A stretch of DNA of 64,000 nt from the NCBI GenBank assembly GCA_009691805.1, contig SIAK01000005.1:16509-80508 (forward strand), read 5' to 3'. Numbering within the stretch: the first letter of the stretch is position 1; each line of letters starts with the position of its first letter. This DNA is from Phycisphaerales bacterium. GTDB lineage: Bacteria > Planctomycetota > Phycisphaerae > Phycisphaerales > SM1A02. The position numbers were made by a program, and so were the translations under genes. This document shows positions 45,172-54,849 of this stretch, piece after piece. The notes under the pieces were generated by a model that searched no databases, was not told the origin of the DNA, and worked only from the letters and a program-made list of their open reading frames with translations.

Positions 45172-46672
45172 GTTTCGGCTCAGCAGGGACGAGTTCAATC
45201 TTCATCTTGCCAATCAACGCGAGTGCGCCAAGAAACGCAGGATCCGCCGCGCCTGCGGAGAGATCGCTCACAGCAACCGCAATGTGCGCAGCGTGAAAGC
45301 GTGTTGAAAGCGTTGCATCGAGATCCATCCAGACGCCAGAAGTTTGCTTGCCCGTTGCGCCCTGCACATCGACAAGCGCTTGTGTCCACATGTGCCAACC
45401 CCACGCGCTGCCCTGAACCTGCGCGCCTTCGACATAGACAACACCGCTCACGACGCGCGAAGGGATCCCGTCTGCGCGGCAGAGAGCAGCGAGAAGCACG
45501 GCATGCTCGGTGCAATCGCCCGAACGCGAAATGGCGGCTTCACTCGCACTTCCAAATGCCGTCTTGAAATCTTTCGAACGCAAATGTGACTCGACCAAGC
45601 GTCGCAGTTTCTCTGCGCGCACGCGAGCACTGTCGTCGAGTTTGCATTTCGCCTGTGCGAGCAGCGACTTGACTGCCGCGTGCTCTGCGTCGATGAGCGT
45701 GTTCGACTGCGTCCAACGGGGATCGAGTGCATCACTCGCAGCAGCGGCGTTCGCGCGATCCACATCGATTTCGACGATCGCTTCCTGCGGCGATTTCGCA
45801 TCAACGCGCACGATCTGCGACGCAACATCAGGCAAGGCGATCGAAGGACTCGTTGTGGTGACGCGAAAATTCGCGCGCGATAATCGCGTGACGTTTGGAA
45901 TCGGCGCGCACGCGATGAGCGTGCCTTGCAGAAGGTCGAAGTTCCCTGCGGCAAGTGCCGCATGTGCTTCACGCTCAGTCGCAAGTGTCGATGTCAGATC
46001 ACCAATGCCGATCGGCATCGCGCTCGAAAGCAGCACACCATCGATGGCGTAACGCTCGCGGGCGATGAGTGGCACGAGTGAGTTCTTGATTTCAAACAAA
46101 CCCTCACCTTCGGCCGCATCTAATCGAGTCATCGTGACGGTTGCGGGGACGCAGCCTGATTGCAGATCGATCGACGTGTACGAAATCTCCTTCGCACCCG
46201 CGCGAAGCCGCGCTGAGAGAAACTGCTCCACGCCGCGCGGCGTGAGCCAAGCATTTGCGGGCCACGGAAATGGTTCTGGCGGAGCAGCCCCTTGCTGCTT
46301 TGTCGCGCGCTTGTGCTTCGCATCAAACGTCCATCGCACCACTGTGCCTGCGTCTTGCGACACGCTCGCCTCGAGTGGTTCACCACGGGAATTCTCGATG
46401 AATTCCGAGTGCAGGGCGATCTGTGTCACCTGACCGAGCCGACGAAATCGCATCTCGACGTCGCCCGTCGTTCGCAATTGCGCTGCTCCTTCGCGCATCG
46501 CTCGTCGATGGACAGACTCGTGCGAGAGTCCGCACGGCACGCCGCTCAACTGCAACACATACCAGCGATCGCTCTGCAATTCCCACGCCTGTGCATGGGC
46601 GCCGAGGGTGAAGCACATCAGACAGAGTGCTGCGAACAACCATGCGGCCGAGCATGTGAAACGATTGCTCAT
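45161..46672 (-). CDS. Exported transglutaminase-like cysteine protease-fold protein
   Basis: The 503-residue protein has a signal peptide (AWLFAALCLMCFTLGAHAQ). The C-terminal ~150 residues carry the transglutaminase-core triad: Cys in SRSGDCTEHAVLLAALCR, His in AWGWHMWTQALVD, and Asp in VWMDLDATLS. The N-terminal ~300 residues are beta-rich (RFRRLGQVTQIALHSEF, and VPATVTMTRLDA) and unassigned. It might crosslink or cleave peptides outside the membrane. It overlaps lysS by four bases. Confidence 0.88.
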   Translation of the reverse strand: MSNRFTCSAAWLFAALCLMCFTLGAHAQAWELQSDRWYVLQLSGVPCGLSHESVHRRAMREGAAQLRTTGDVEMRFRRLGQVTQIALHSEFIENSRGEPLEASVSQDAGTVVRWTFDAKHKRATKQQGAAPPEPFPWPANAWLTPRGVEQFLSARLRAGAKEISYTSIDLQSGCVPATVTMTRLDAAEGEGLFEIKNSLVPLIARERYAIDGVLLSSAMPIGIGDLTSTLATEREAHAALAAGNFDLLQGTLIACAPIPNVTRLSRANFRVTTTSPSIALPDVASQIVRVDAKSPQEAIVEIDVDRANAAAASDALDPRWTQSNTLIDAEHAAVKSLLAQAKCKLDDSARVRAEKLRRLVESHLRSKDFKTAFGSASEAAISRSGDCTEHAVLLAALCRADGIPSRVVSGVVYVEGAQVQGSAWGWHMWTQALVDVQGATGKQTSGVWMDLDATLSTRFHAAHIAVAVSDLSAGAADPAFLGALALIGKMKIELVPAEPKHDH

Positions 46673-48342
46673 GCGCGTGGTGCTTCTTCGACGGCGTTGC
46701 CCGCGCCCATCGATTTCAGCAACGGGAAGAGAATGACATCGCGAATCGACGCGCTATCCGTAAGGAGCATGACGATGCGATCGATGCCGAGCCCAAGGCC
46801 TCCCGCAGGAGGCATGCCCACGCGGAGTGATTCAACGAAATCTTCATCGAGCGAACGGAAGGTCGACACTTCTTCATCTTCGCCGCGCAATTGCTCGGTG
46901 AACTTCGCGAGTTGAATATCCGGGTCGTTCAGTTCCGTGTACGCAGGTCCAATCTCCATGCCGCCAATGAAGAGATCCCACCGACCGCAGATGTCAGGGT
47001 CGTGACGATGTGGTCGGGTAAGTGGTGAAATCGCGCTCGGCCAATCGGTCACAAACGTCGGCCGACAGGGGTCGATTCGTGGCTCCGCAATCTCTTCGAA
47101 CACTGCATTCACCACGAGCCAGTCATCCAACTTCGCTTCGTGATGCAGGCCGATCTCGCGAGCTTTCGCGCGGACCTTCGCGAAATCGCGCACATCGCAA
47201 CCGACATGCTTCTCAAACAGTTCCGCGAAACTCACGCGCACGAAGGGTGCGGAATAATCGATGTCAAGCTCACCGAAGGGCAAGATCGGACCTCGTCCGT
47301 CTTCGCGTGCAGTCGCGCGAAGTCCCGCGTCAACGCGGTCCGCAACCGCCTCGCACGCGAGCATGTGCAGGAGCGATTCCGTCAGCGTCATCATCGTGTC
47401 GCTGTCACCGAACGCTTCGTACGCTTCCATCGCCGTGAACTCAGGGTTGTGACTGCGATCGATGCCTTCATTGCGGAAGTTGCGATTGATCTCGAAGACC
47501 TTTCGCATGCCACCAACAAGGCAACGCTTGAGATACAGCTCAGGAGCGATACGCAAGAAGAGCGGCATGCCGAGCGCATTGTGCTGCGTGAGAAATGGAC
47601 GCGCCGCCGCGCCGCCCGCGATGGGTTGCAGCATCGGCGTCTCGACTTCGAGGAACCCCTCCGCTTCCATGAATCGTCGCACCCGCGAGATGATCTTCGA
47701 GCGCATCGCGAAGACTTTCGTCGTCTGCGGATTCGCGTACATGTCGACGTAACGTCGTCGGTAGCGAAGTTCAGGATCGCTCAGACCATGCCACTTTTCT
47801 GGCGGTGGCGCGAGGCTCTTGGCGCCGAGATCCACAGCTGCAGCCCAGATGCAAACTTCACCCTTCTGTGTGCGACCGACAGGACCTTCGGCAATCAGAA
47901 TGTCGCCGTAATCAACAGCCTTCGCGAGTTCAAACTCGTTCGCTTGCACGCTCGACTTCGAAATGCTCACCTGAATCTCACCCGTCGCGTCGCGCAGAAA
48001 AAGGAACACGAGTTTGCCCATGTCGCGATGCTGCACGACGCGCCCTGCAATTTTCGCGCGAAGTCGAGTGTCGGGCACATCAAGCACTGCGGGGAGCGCC
48101 GCCTTTGCTGCTTTCGCAGCGAGTTCGTACACGGCGTGAGATGCTTCGGAAAACTTCGAGCGCGCTTCGGCGCAAGAGAGCAGACCTGTTGCGCTCGATC
48201 CGTACGGCTCGAAACCAAGTTCTTCCTTGAAGTACCGCATTTTCTCGCGACGTGCGGCAACCATCACGTGCGGCGGAACGATGGGTTCTGTTCCCTCAGG
48301 GGTTGTCGAGTCAGGCGTGGTTGGCTTGGGATCGTGCGTCAA
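46669..48342 (-). CDS. lysS: Lysyl-tRNA synthetase (class II)
   Basis: At 557 residues it has the OB-fold anticodon domain (IAGRVVQHRDMGKLVFLFLRDATGEIQV), motif 1 region (IISRVRRFMEAEGFLEVETPMLQPIAGGAAARPF), motif 2 (FEINRNFRNEGIDRSHNPEFTAMEAYEAF), and motif 3 (GGLGLGIDRIVMLLTDSASIRDVILFPLL). It is longer than usual at the N-terminus by about 50 residues (Pro/Thr-rich). It is first in the operon and divergent from pfkA. Confidence 0.98.
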   Translation of the reverse strand: MTHDPKPTTPDSTTPEGTEPIVPPHVMVAARREKMRYFKEELGFEPYGSSATGLLSCAEARSKFSEASHAVYELAAKAAKAALPAVLDVPDTRLRAKIAGRVVQHRDMGKLVFLFLRDATGEIQVSISKSSVQANEFELAKAVDYGDILIAEGPVGRTQKGEVCIWAAAVDLGAKSLAPPPEKWHGLSDPELRYRRRYVDMYANPQTTKVFAMRSKIISRVRRFMEAEGFLEVETPMLQPIAGGAAARPFLTQHNALGMPLFLRIAPELYLKRCLVGGMRKVFEINRNFRNEGIDRSHNPEFTAMEAYEAFGDSDTMMTLTESLLHMLACEAVADRVDAGLRATAREDGRGPILPFGELDIDYSAPFVRVSFAELFEKHVGCDVRDFAKVRAKAREIGLHHEAKLDDWLVVNAVFEEIAEPRIDPCRPTFVTDWPSAISPLTRPHRHDPDICGRWDLFIGGMEIGPAYTELNDPDIQLAKFTEQLRGEDEEVSTFRSLDEDFVESLRVGMPPAGGLGLGIDRIVMLLTDSASIRDVILFPLLKSMGAGNAVEEAPRA

Positions 48343-48440
48343 ATGCGTGAGTCCTCTGAATGCAGAAACTGCGAAATGCGAGCGCTGACGATGGTACTCT
48401 TCAACATTCTCTTTAGCACCTCTGTCGAACTGATCTCTCC

Positions 48441-49592
48441 ATGAGTCCGTGTCCCAACATTCGCAAGATTGGCATTCTGACCGGCGGCGGCGATTGCCCT
48501 GGTCTCAACGCGGTGCTCCGCGCCGTCGCAAAAACCGCGTATCTCCAGCATGGCATGGAAGTCTGCGGCATCGAAGATGGCTTTCAGGGCCTCATCGAGA
48601 ATCGCGTGCGTCCCCTTTCGATGAAGGATGTCTCGGGCATTCTCACGCGTGGTGGAACGATTCTCGGTTCGAACAATCGTTGCAATCCGACGAAGTACGC
48701 GACGAGCCGCAATGCCGATGGCTCGCCCGTTTTTGAGAATGTCGTCGATCGCTGCTTGCAGACAATCGAGTCCAACAAGATGGACGCGCTCGTGGTCATC
48801 GGTGGTGACGGCACGATGGCATGCGCGGCTCCGTTTGCTGCGGCAGGCGTCAATGTGATCGGTGTGCCGAAGACGATTGACAACGATCTCGTGGGCACGG
48901 AGATCACCTTTGGTTTTTTGACTGCGGTCGATACGGCAACCGAAGCGCTCGATCGCTTGCATTCCACTGCAGATAGCCATCACCGCGTGATGGTGTGCGA
49001 AGTCATGGGCCGCAACGCAGGTTGGATTGCGTTGACGGCGGGCGTTGCGAGCGGATCAGATGTGATCTTGATTCCGGAACTTCCCTTTGATATCCGCAAG
49101 ATCGCGGATGACATCGATCGCCGGATGAAGAGCGGACCCGGATTCGCAATCGTGGTCGTTGCCGAAGGAGCGCGTCCGCGCAATGGTCAACAGATTGTCG
49201 CACGCGTTGACCCCACCAGTCCGGATCCCATCCGTCTTGGTGGCATCGGCGATCATGTCGCACGAGAGATTGAAGACTTGTGCGGCGTGGAGACGCGCAC
49301 GACGGTGCTCGGGCACACGCAACGGGGCGGCGCGCCGTCGCCCGCAGATCGCATTCTCGCGACCAACTTTGGATTCCATGCTGCTGCGGCGCTGGCCGCG
49401 GGGCGCAAGAATCGCATGATTGTCCGCGTCAACAATATCTATTCCGATGTGGATCTGTTTACTGCTATTGGAAAGCAACGGCTCATTCCGGTCGGGCATC
49501 CACTGATTGCTGCCGCGCGCGCACTCGGCACGAGCTTCGGAGACGGAACCGCATACTCTGCACCGATTGCGATGGCCGCTGCCAGCATGTGA
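48441..49592 (+). CDS. pfkA: 6-phosphofructokinase
   Basis: The 383-residue protein has IGILTGGGDCPGLNAVLRAV, LVVIGGDGTMACA, GVPKTIDNDLVGTEITFGFLTAVDTA and CEVMGRNAGWIALTAGVASG. The Gly in GGDGT marks ATP use, while PKTIDND has the Lys found in PPi enzymes; this mix is characteristic of a distinct clade of long ATP-dependent PFKs. It phosphorylates fructose 6-phosphate. The upstream 98 bases are shared with lysS. Confidence 0.95.
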   Translation: MSPCPNIRKIGILTGGGDCPGLNAVLRAVAKTAYLQHGMEVCGIEDGFQGLIENRVRPLSMKDVSGILTRGGTILGSNNRCNPTKYATSRNADGSPVFENVVDRCLQTIESNKMDALVVIGGDGTMACAAPFAAAGVNVIGVPKTIDNDLVGTEITFGFLTAVDTATEALDRLHSTADSHHRVMVCEVMGRNAGWIALTAGVASGSDVILIPELPFDIRKIADDIDRRMKSGPGFAIVVVAEGARPRNGQQIVARVDPTSPDPIRLGGIGDHVAREIEDLCGVETRTTVLGHTQRGGAPSPADRILATNFGFHAAAALAAGRKNRMIVRVNNIYSDVDLFTAIGKQRLIPVGHPLIAAARALGTSFGDGTAYSAPIAMAAASM

Positions 49593-49629
49593 TAGGTGCA
49601 TCCTTCTTTTTCGCAAAGCAAACACGACC

Positions 49630-50514
49630 GTGCAACCCGCCGTTTTTCTCGACCGCGACAACACTCTCATCGCCAATGATGGTGACCTCGGTGACGCGTC
49701 GCTCGTGCGATTGCTCGACGGCGTGCCCGCTGCACTGAAGTCGCTGCGCGATGCAGGATTTCGTCTTGTGGTGGTGACGAATCAAGGTGGCGTCGCGCGC
49801 GGTCGGTATGGCGAAGCGGATGTCGACGCGGTGCATCGACGGATCGCCGAACTTGTGGATGCAGCAACCGGGATGGAGCGCACGATTGATCGTTTCTACT
49901 ACTGCCCGTTTCATCCCGAGGGTGTTGTTGCGGAGTACACGCGCGAACATCCGTGGCGCAAACCGCAACCTGGCATGATCGTGCAAGCAGCTGCCGACAT
50001 GCAGCTTGATCTCGCGAAGAGTTTCCTCATCGGTGATGCGCCCCGCGATGTCGAAGCCGGCCGACGCGCGGGCATTCGCACTGTGCTCATCACGCGCGAT
50101 GCAGATCGGATTGCACGCGCGCACGCAGACTTTGTGGCTGCGGACTTTGCGGAGTCTGCGTCGATAGTGCTGCACCAGCGACACGAGGTTTTTGTCCCAC
50201 AAGAAATCGCGCGCACGGAATCTCGCCACACGGCCGCAACGCGACGCGTTCGACTTCGAACGCGCGACGAAGGTGCGGAGCGCATTCGCAAGGCTGTGCT
50301 CGAACTCACCGATGAACTGCGCTCTGACCGCAATCGTCGCCGCGAAAGTACACCGCTGCGATTTGTAGCGACCGCACTCGTGCTCGTTTCGCTGCTCACC
50401 GCGACCTTCGCGTTTCTCAATCTTGCCGACCTTCTATCCTTCGCGCGTTGGGGATCCGCGGCTGTGCTCGCGCTCCTGCTTTCCATCGTCGCGCTTCTTG
50501 TGGATCGGCGATAG
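49630..50514 (+). CDS. gmhB: GmhB-type heptose-bisphosphate phosphatase with a membrane tail
   Basis: A GTG at 49630 gives 294 residues. Residues 1-~180 are a HAD phosphatase: VFLDRDNTLIAN (Asp8, Asp10), VVTNQGGVARG, the zinc-loop region FYYCPFHPEG, WRKPQPGMIVQAA and FLIGDAPRDVEAGRRAG. It resembles D,D-heptose 1,7-bisphosphate phosphatase, but only Cys and His of the zinc loop are clearly visible. A C-terminal extension (residues ~190-294) has two hydrophobic helices (VATALVLVSLLTATFAFLNL and AAVLALLLSIVALLV). It lies next to waaF, so LPS-type heptose synthesis is likely. Confidence 0.82.
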   Translation: MQPAVFLDRDNTLIANDGDLGDASLVRLLDGVPAALKSLRDAGFRLVVVTNQGGVARGRYGEADVDAVHRRIAELVDAATGMERTIDRFYYCPFHPEGVVAEYTREHPWRKPQPGMIVQAAADMQLDLAKSFLIGDAPRDVEAGRRAGIRTVLITRDADRIARAHADFVAADFAESASIVLHQRHEVFVPQEIARTESRHTAATRRVRLRTRDEGAERIRKAVLELTDELRSDRNRRRESTPLRFVATALVLVSLLTATFAFLNLADLLSFARWGSAAVLALLLSIVALLVDRR

Positions 50515-50526
50515 TTCTCACCATCG

Positions 50527-50814
50527 ATGCAACCACTCGACGGACACTCCGCGCACTGCGACCTCTTCGCGCGTGACGCGCAAGCGCTCGAACAACCGCG
50601 CACGCAAGCGACCATTCGCGCGACCGCAGAGTCACTCGCCGAGCGCACTGGAACAGCGGTCCCTTCCATTGAGTTTTTCGATGGATTCGCTCGGTTTTCT
50701 GGAGCTCCCCAGGATCTCACGTTGCTCGGTCTCGTTGCGGAAGTGCGCGCGATTTCGCAGCGCTGGCATCGCAAGCATCACGGCACGATGCTCTGGCAAG
50801 GAGAAGACGAGTGA
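50527..50814 (+). CDS. Small protein of unknown function between gmhB and waaF
   Basis: This 95-residue ORF starts 12 bases after gmhB and its stop overlaps the waaF GTG by four bases, strong evidence of translation. The C-terminal half looks folded (IEFFDGFARFSGAPQDLTLLGLVAEVRAISQRWHRKHHG). No family is recognised. Confidence 0.65.
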   Translation: MQPLDGHSAHCDLFARDAQALEQPRTQATIRATAESLAERTGTAVPSIEFFDGFARFSGAPQDLTLLGLVAEVRAISQRWHRKHHGTMLWQGEDE

Positions 50815-51809
50815 CCGCTGACCGCTTGCTCATCGTGCTTCCGACATGGGTCGGTGACAGCGTGATGGCGACGCCTGTTCTGCGCGCGTTGCGAAGCGCA
50901 TTCCCGAACGCGCACATCACCGCCGCCGTTCGCCATGGCGTCGACACGCTGCTCGCAGGATGTCCTTGGTGTGATGACATTTTTCGCGTGACGTTCAGAG
51001 GAACACTCGGACCGTTCAGCGAAACTGCCGCGATTCGCGCGAGAAGACCCGACACAATCGTGTTGCTCCCGAACAGTTTGCGCAGCGCGCTCGGCATTCG
51101 TTTCGCCGGTGCCGCGCGTCGCATCGGCTATGCGCGCGATCGACGCGGATTTCTGCTCACGCACGCAATCGCACCTCCGTCGCAGAAACCGATTTCCGCG
51201 GTCGACTACTACGCGCAACTCGTCGAAACAGCGTTTGACATTCGCGTTACCGATCGCCGCGTTGAACTCCTCGTGACTCCCGAAGAAGCGCGCAAAGCTG
51301 ATGCACTGCTCGCAGAGGTCAGCGCGTTTCCACTCGTTCTCAATCCGGGTGCGAACAATCCCAGTAAGCGTTGGAAGAGCGAAAACTTTGCAGCAGTCGC
51401 GCGAAGATTTCTCAAGCAGGGACGAAGCGTCGTTGTCTCCGGTGGTCCCAAAGAACGCGAACTTGTCGCCGAAATTGTGCAGCGCGCACCTGGCGCGATC
51501 GATCTCATCGCGCGCGGCATCGACCTTGGCGGATTGAAAGGCGTACTCGCGCGTGCGGCTTGCCTTCTGACGAATGACACGGGGCCGCGGCACATTGCAG
51601 CAGCACTCAGAACGCCGGTCGTCACGCTCTTTGGTCCGACGGATCATCGATGGACGACGCTTGTCGATGTGCAGGAACGATTGTTGCTCGCGGAACCCTT
51701 CCTCACGCCTGACACCTTCGCGGATCGTCATCCGCAATCGTGCGTGATGGACCGCATTGCCGTGGGCGATGCGATCGAAGCAATCTCCAGCATCGCGCGC
51801 GCGAATTAG
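50811..51809 (+). CDS. waaF: ADP-heptose:LPS heptosyltransferase (GT9)
   Basis: The 332-residue protein has the GT9 pattern: LLIVLPTWVGDSVMATPVLRALR at the N-terminus, PLVLNPGANNPSKRWKSENFAAVA in the middle, and LTNDTGPRHIAAALRTPVVTLFGPTDHRW near the C-terminus. It transfers heptose to the LPS core. It is closer to WaaF than WaaC by the GANNPSKRW segment, though either is possible. It shows this organism makes an LPS-like core. Confidence 0.9.
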   Translation: MTADRLLIVLPTWVGDSVMATPVLRALRSAFPNAHITAAVRHGVDTLLAGCPWCDDIFRVTFRGTLGPFSETAAIRARRPDTIVLLPNSLRSALGIRFAGAARRIGYARDRRGFLLTHAIAPPSQKPISAVDYYAQLVETAFDIRVTDRRVELLVTPEEARKADALLAEVSAFPLVLNPGANNPSKRWKSENFAAVARRFLKQGRSVVVSGGPKERELVAEIVQRAPGAIDLIARGIDLGGLKGVLARAACLLTNDTGPRHIAAALRTPVVTLFGPTDHRWTTLVDVQERLLLAEPFLTPDTFADRHPQSCVMDRIAVGDAIEAISSIARAN

Positions 51810-51838
51810 CCTGCGTCGCTTGCATTAGACTGCGGAGC

Positions 51839-52600
51839 ATGGACGCGAGTGCTGCTTCACTTCCCACGGCGCAATATTGTTGGTTCTGCTGGGTCGTGCT
51901 CGGCGCGATGGGATATCTCGCAGGCAGTGTTCCATTCGCATTCATGCTTGCGAAGAGTCGCGGCATCGACCTCTTCACTGTGGGCAGCGGCAACATTGGT
52001 GCAACGAATCTTGGTCGCGCGCTCGGAAAACCGTGGGGCTTTCTTTGCTTCTTTCTTGACGCTGCCAAAGGCGCGATCCCTGTACTCATCGCAGGCTGGT
52101 GGATGGGATTGCTCGGAAAAACTGCGATTGAAATCGACGCGCCCGCTGCGTGGAGTTGGCTCGGCGTCGCGATCCTCGCAATCCTCGGCCACACACTTTC
52201 ACCCTGGATCGGATTCAAAGGCGGCAAAGGCGTCGCGACTGGATTCGGCGTGCTCCTCGCGCTCTGGCCCGCGGTGACTGTTCCCGCACTTGGCGCGCTT
52301 GTGTTGTGGATTCTGGTGCTCGTGGTTTTTCGTTTCATCTCACTCGCATCGATCGTCGCCGCCCTCTCAATTCCGTGCGCTGTTGCCGCGGGCGCTGCAC
52401 TCGCGGGCGGCGAGATGACGATCGCACTTCGCGCAGAACGCGCGCTTCCATTTCTCGTGGTCACGGGATTGATTGCATGCTTCGTGGTGTGGAAGCATCG
52501 CGCGAATATTCTGCGCATCAAGGCAGGCGCAGAGCCCAAAATCTTCGGTCAACGCGCCGAAACACCGACCGTCGAAACTTCCCCCACGCCTTCCCCCTGA
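51839..52600 (+). CDS. plsY: Glycerol-3-phosphate acyltransferase PlsY
   Basis: The ATG at 51839 gives 253 residues with five or six membrane helices. PlsY motifs are visible: GYLAGSVPFAF, GSGNIGATNLGR, and GHTLSPWIGFKGGKGVATGFG. It transfers an acyl group from acyl phosphate to glycerol 3-phosphate. A long C-terminal tail (AGAEPKIFGQRAETPTVETSPTPSP) is not typical. Confidence 0.96.
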   Translation: MDASAASLPTAQYCWFCWVVLGAMGYLAGSVPFAFMLAKSRGIDLFTVGSGNIGATNLGRALGKPWGFLCFFLDAAKGAIPVLIAGWWMGLLGKTAIEIDAPAAWSWLGVAILAILGHTLSPWIGFKGGKGVATGFGVLLALWPAVTVPALGALVLWILVLVVFRFISLASIVAALSIPCAVAAGAALAGGEMTIALRAERALPFLVVTGLIACFVVWKHRANILRIKAGAEPKIFGQRAETPTVETSPTPSP

Positions 52601-52622
52601 CACCGCTACGCTCTCAACTCGC

Positions 52623-54071
52623 ATGGATTCCTCGAACATCGATCGCACTGGCTACCGCTCTCCACTTGAATCGCGTAACGCGAGCAAGGAGATGCGTGCC
52701 GTATGGAGCGAACAGCGCAAGTTCTCCACGTGGCGCCGCATCTGGCTCGCACTCGCGCAGAGTCAACACGAACTCGGTCTGCCCGTTTCGCAGGCGCAGG
52801 TCAGCGCGATCGCTGCGCATCTTGATGACATCGACTTCGATGTTGCTGCGGAACATGAAGCGCGCCTTCGACATGATGTGATGGCGCACGTGCACACGCT
52901 CGGCGATGTCGCGCCTGAAGCACGCGCGATCATTCACTTTGGTGCGACAAGCCAGGATGTCGTCTGCAACGCCGACATGTTGCTGCTGCGCGACGCGCTC
53001 GCGTTGACCCAGTGCAAACTCGCACGCATCGTGGATCGCTTCGCCACATTCGCGACGAAGTATCGCGCGCTGCCCACGCTCGGCTTCACGCACTTCCAGC
53101 CCGCGCAACCAACCACCGTGGGGAAGCGCGCAACATTGTGGGCGCAAGATTTCGCCATCGCGCTTGAACACTGCACGTTCGTTACAAACTCCCTGCGTTT
53201 GCGGGGATTGCGCGGCGCAACCGGAACACAGGCGTCGTACCTCGGCCTCTTCGACGGAGACGCGTCGAAGGTCGATCAACTCGAAGTGCTCTTCGCCGAC
53301 AAACTCGGTTGGCCGCGCAGTCAAATGCTCTGCGTCTGCGGACAAACGTACTCGCGCCTCGTGGATGCGCAGATTGTTGGCGCGCTTGCGATTGCAGCGA
53401 GCGCGGTGCACAAGTGCGCGACCGACATTCGGCTGCTTGCGAATCGCAAGGAGATCGAAGAGCCATTTGAGAAGGAACAGATTGGCTCGAGCGCGATGGC
53501 CTACAAGCGCAATCCGATGCGATGCGAACGCGCGTGCGGACTGTCACGTTTTGTGATGGGTCTTGTGAATGATCCACTGCAAACACACGCGACGCAGTGG
53601 CTCGAACGCACCCTCGATGACAGTTCCAATCGACGACTCGTGCTGCCGGAAGCATTCCTCGCACTCGACGGCGCGCTCGACATTCTCTCCAACGTCGCCG
53701 AAGGTCTCGTCGTCTGGGAGGCGATCATTGCCGCGAATCTCGCAGCAGAACTGCCTTTCATGGCGAGCGAGAGCATCATGCTCGCGGCAACAAGGGCTGG
53801 CGCGGATCGACAAGAGGCGCACGAACGCGTGCGCATGCATTCGATGGAAGCCGCGCTTGAAGTAAAGCAACGCGGTCTGCCAAACGATCTCATGCAACGA
53901 CTCGCAAGCGATCCATTTTTCGCGAAGGTCGATCTCAAGAGCGCACTCGAACCCAAGAGTTTCATCGGTCGCGCCGCGGAACAAGTCGATCGATTTGTCG
54001 CCACTGTCGCGAATCCAATTCGCGCAACGCACGGCGCAACCCTCCGTTCCACTGCGCAACTCCGCGTGTGA
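52623..54071 (+). CDS. purB: Adenylosuccinate lyase
   Basis: The ATG at 52623 gives 482 residues. The lyase family marks are HFGATSQDVVCNADMLLLRDAL, LGFTHFQPAQPTTVGKRA, and the signature GSSAMAYKRNPMRCER. It acts in two steps of purine synthesis. The frame opens earlier inside plsY but without homology. Confidence 0.96.
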   Translation: MDSSNIDRTGYRSPLESRNASKEMRAVWSEQRKFSTWRRIWLALAQSQHELGLPVSQAQVSAIAAHLDDIDFDVAAEHEARLRHDVMAHVHTLGDVAPEARAIIHFGATSQDVVCNADMLLLRDALALTQCKLARIVDRFATFATKYRALPTLGFTHFQPAQPTTVGKRATLWAQDFAIALEHCTFVTNSLRLRGLRGATGTQASYLGLFDGDASKVDQLEVLFADKLGWPRSQMLCVCGQTYSRLVDAQIVGALAIAASAVHKCATDIRLLANRKEIEEPFEKEQIGSSAMAYKRNPMRCERACGLSRFVMGLVNDPLQTHATQWLERTLDDSSNRRLVLPEAFLALDGALDILSNVAEGLVVWEAIIAANLAAELPFMASESIMLAATRAGADRQEAHERVRMHSMEAALEVKQRGLPNDLMQRLASDPFFAKVDLKSALEPKSFIGRAAEQVDRFVATVANPIRATHGATLRSTAQLRV

Positions 54072-54105
54072 GCGGTGCATCTAGACCCCTTGCTACCCTC
54101 TCGCC

Positions 54106-54678
54106 ATGCCGATTCCACGACTCGATTCATCACGCGCTGTGCTGCTTGTCATTGACCTTCAGGAACGACTGATGCCTTCGATCCATCAGGCGCAGGAGAC
54201 GATCGAAAACACTGTCGCGATGATCACGATTGCGAGAGCACTTTCAATTCCGACCCTCGTGACGGAGCAATACACGAAGGGCCTCGGCAAGACTGTTGCG
54301 CCGATTCTTTGTGCGCTTCCATCGAACACACCTGTGATCGAGAAGATGCAATTCAGCGCACTCGTGCCTTCGGTGGATGCTGCGCTCACGTCCCTTGGTC
54401 GAACGGAAATCCTTGTGTGTGGCATCGAGGCGCACGTGTGCATTCTGCAAACTGTGCTCGCACTTCTTGCGACGGGTCGGCAGCCATACCTCGTCTCCGA
54501 TGCGATTTCTTCGAGTGAACCAACCCAGGCGAACCACGCGTTTCGCCGAATGGAGCGAAGCGGCGCACTCACCACCGGCGTGCTGAGTGCGTCTTATGAA
54601 ATGATGCAAGACGCTTCTCACCCTGCATTTAGAGACGTTCTGGCCGCGGTGAAAGCTCGCGGCTCGTTTTCCTCCTAA
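54106..54678 (+). CDS. Isochorismatase-like cysteine hydrolase
   Basis: The 190-residue protein is an isochorismatase-fold hydrolase with the Asp-Lys-Cys triad visible as Asp17 (LLVIDLQERL), Lys80 (VIEKMQFSAL) and Cys112 (GIEAHVCILQTV). The substrate is unknown. It lies 34 bases after purB. Confidence 0.9.
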   Translation: MPIPRLDSSRAVLLVIDLQERLMPSIHQAQETIENTVAMITIARALSIPTLVTEQYTKGLGKTVAPILCALPSNTPVIEKMQFSALVPSVDAALTSLGRTEILVCGIEAHVCILQTVLALLATGRQPYLVSDAISSSEPTQANHAFRRMERSGALTTGVLSASYEMMQDASHPAFRDVLAAVKARGSFSS

Positions 54679-54849
54679 AAGGCGCGATGCCGCGTCCCCA
54701 CGCGAGATTGTGATACGCTCAACCGCCGCTACAGCTTCTAGAGGGCATTCTGCGATCGTTCCAATTTTACGCCCTCAGCAGAAGCTTGACCGATAGCCCT
54801 GTTCAGCGATTTCCGCTCCGCAGCCAACACACACTTAGGAGACCGACTC

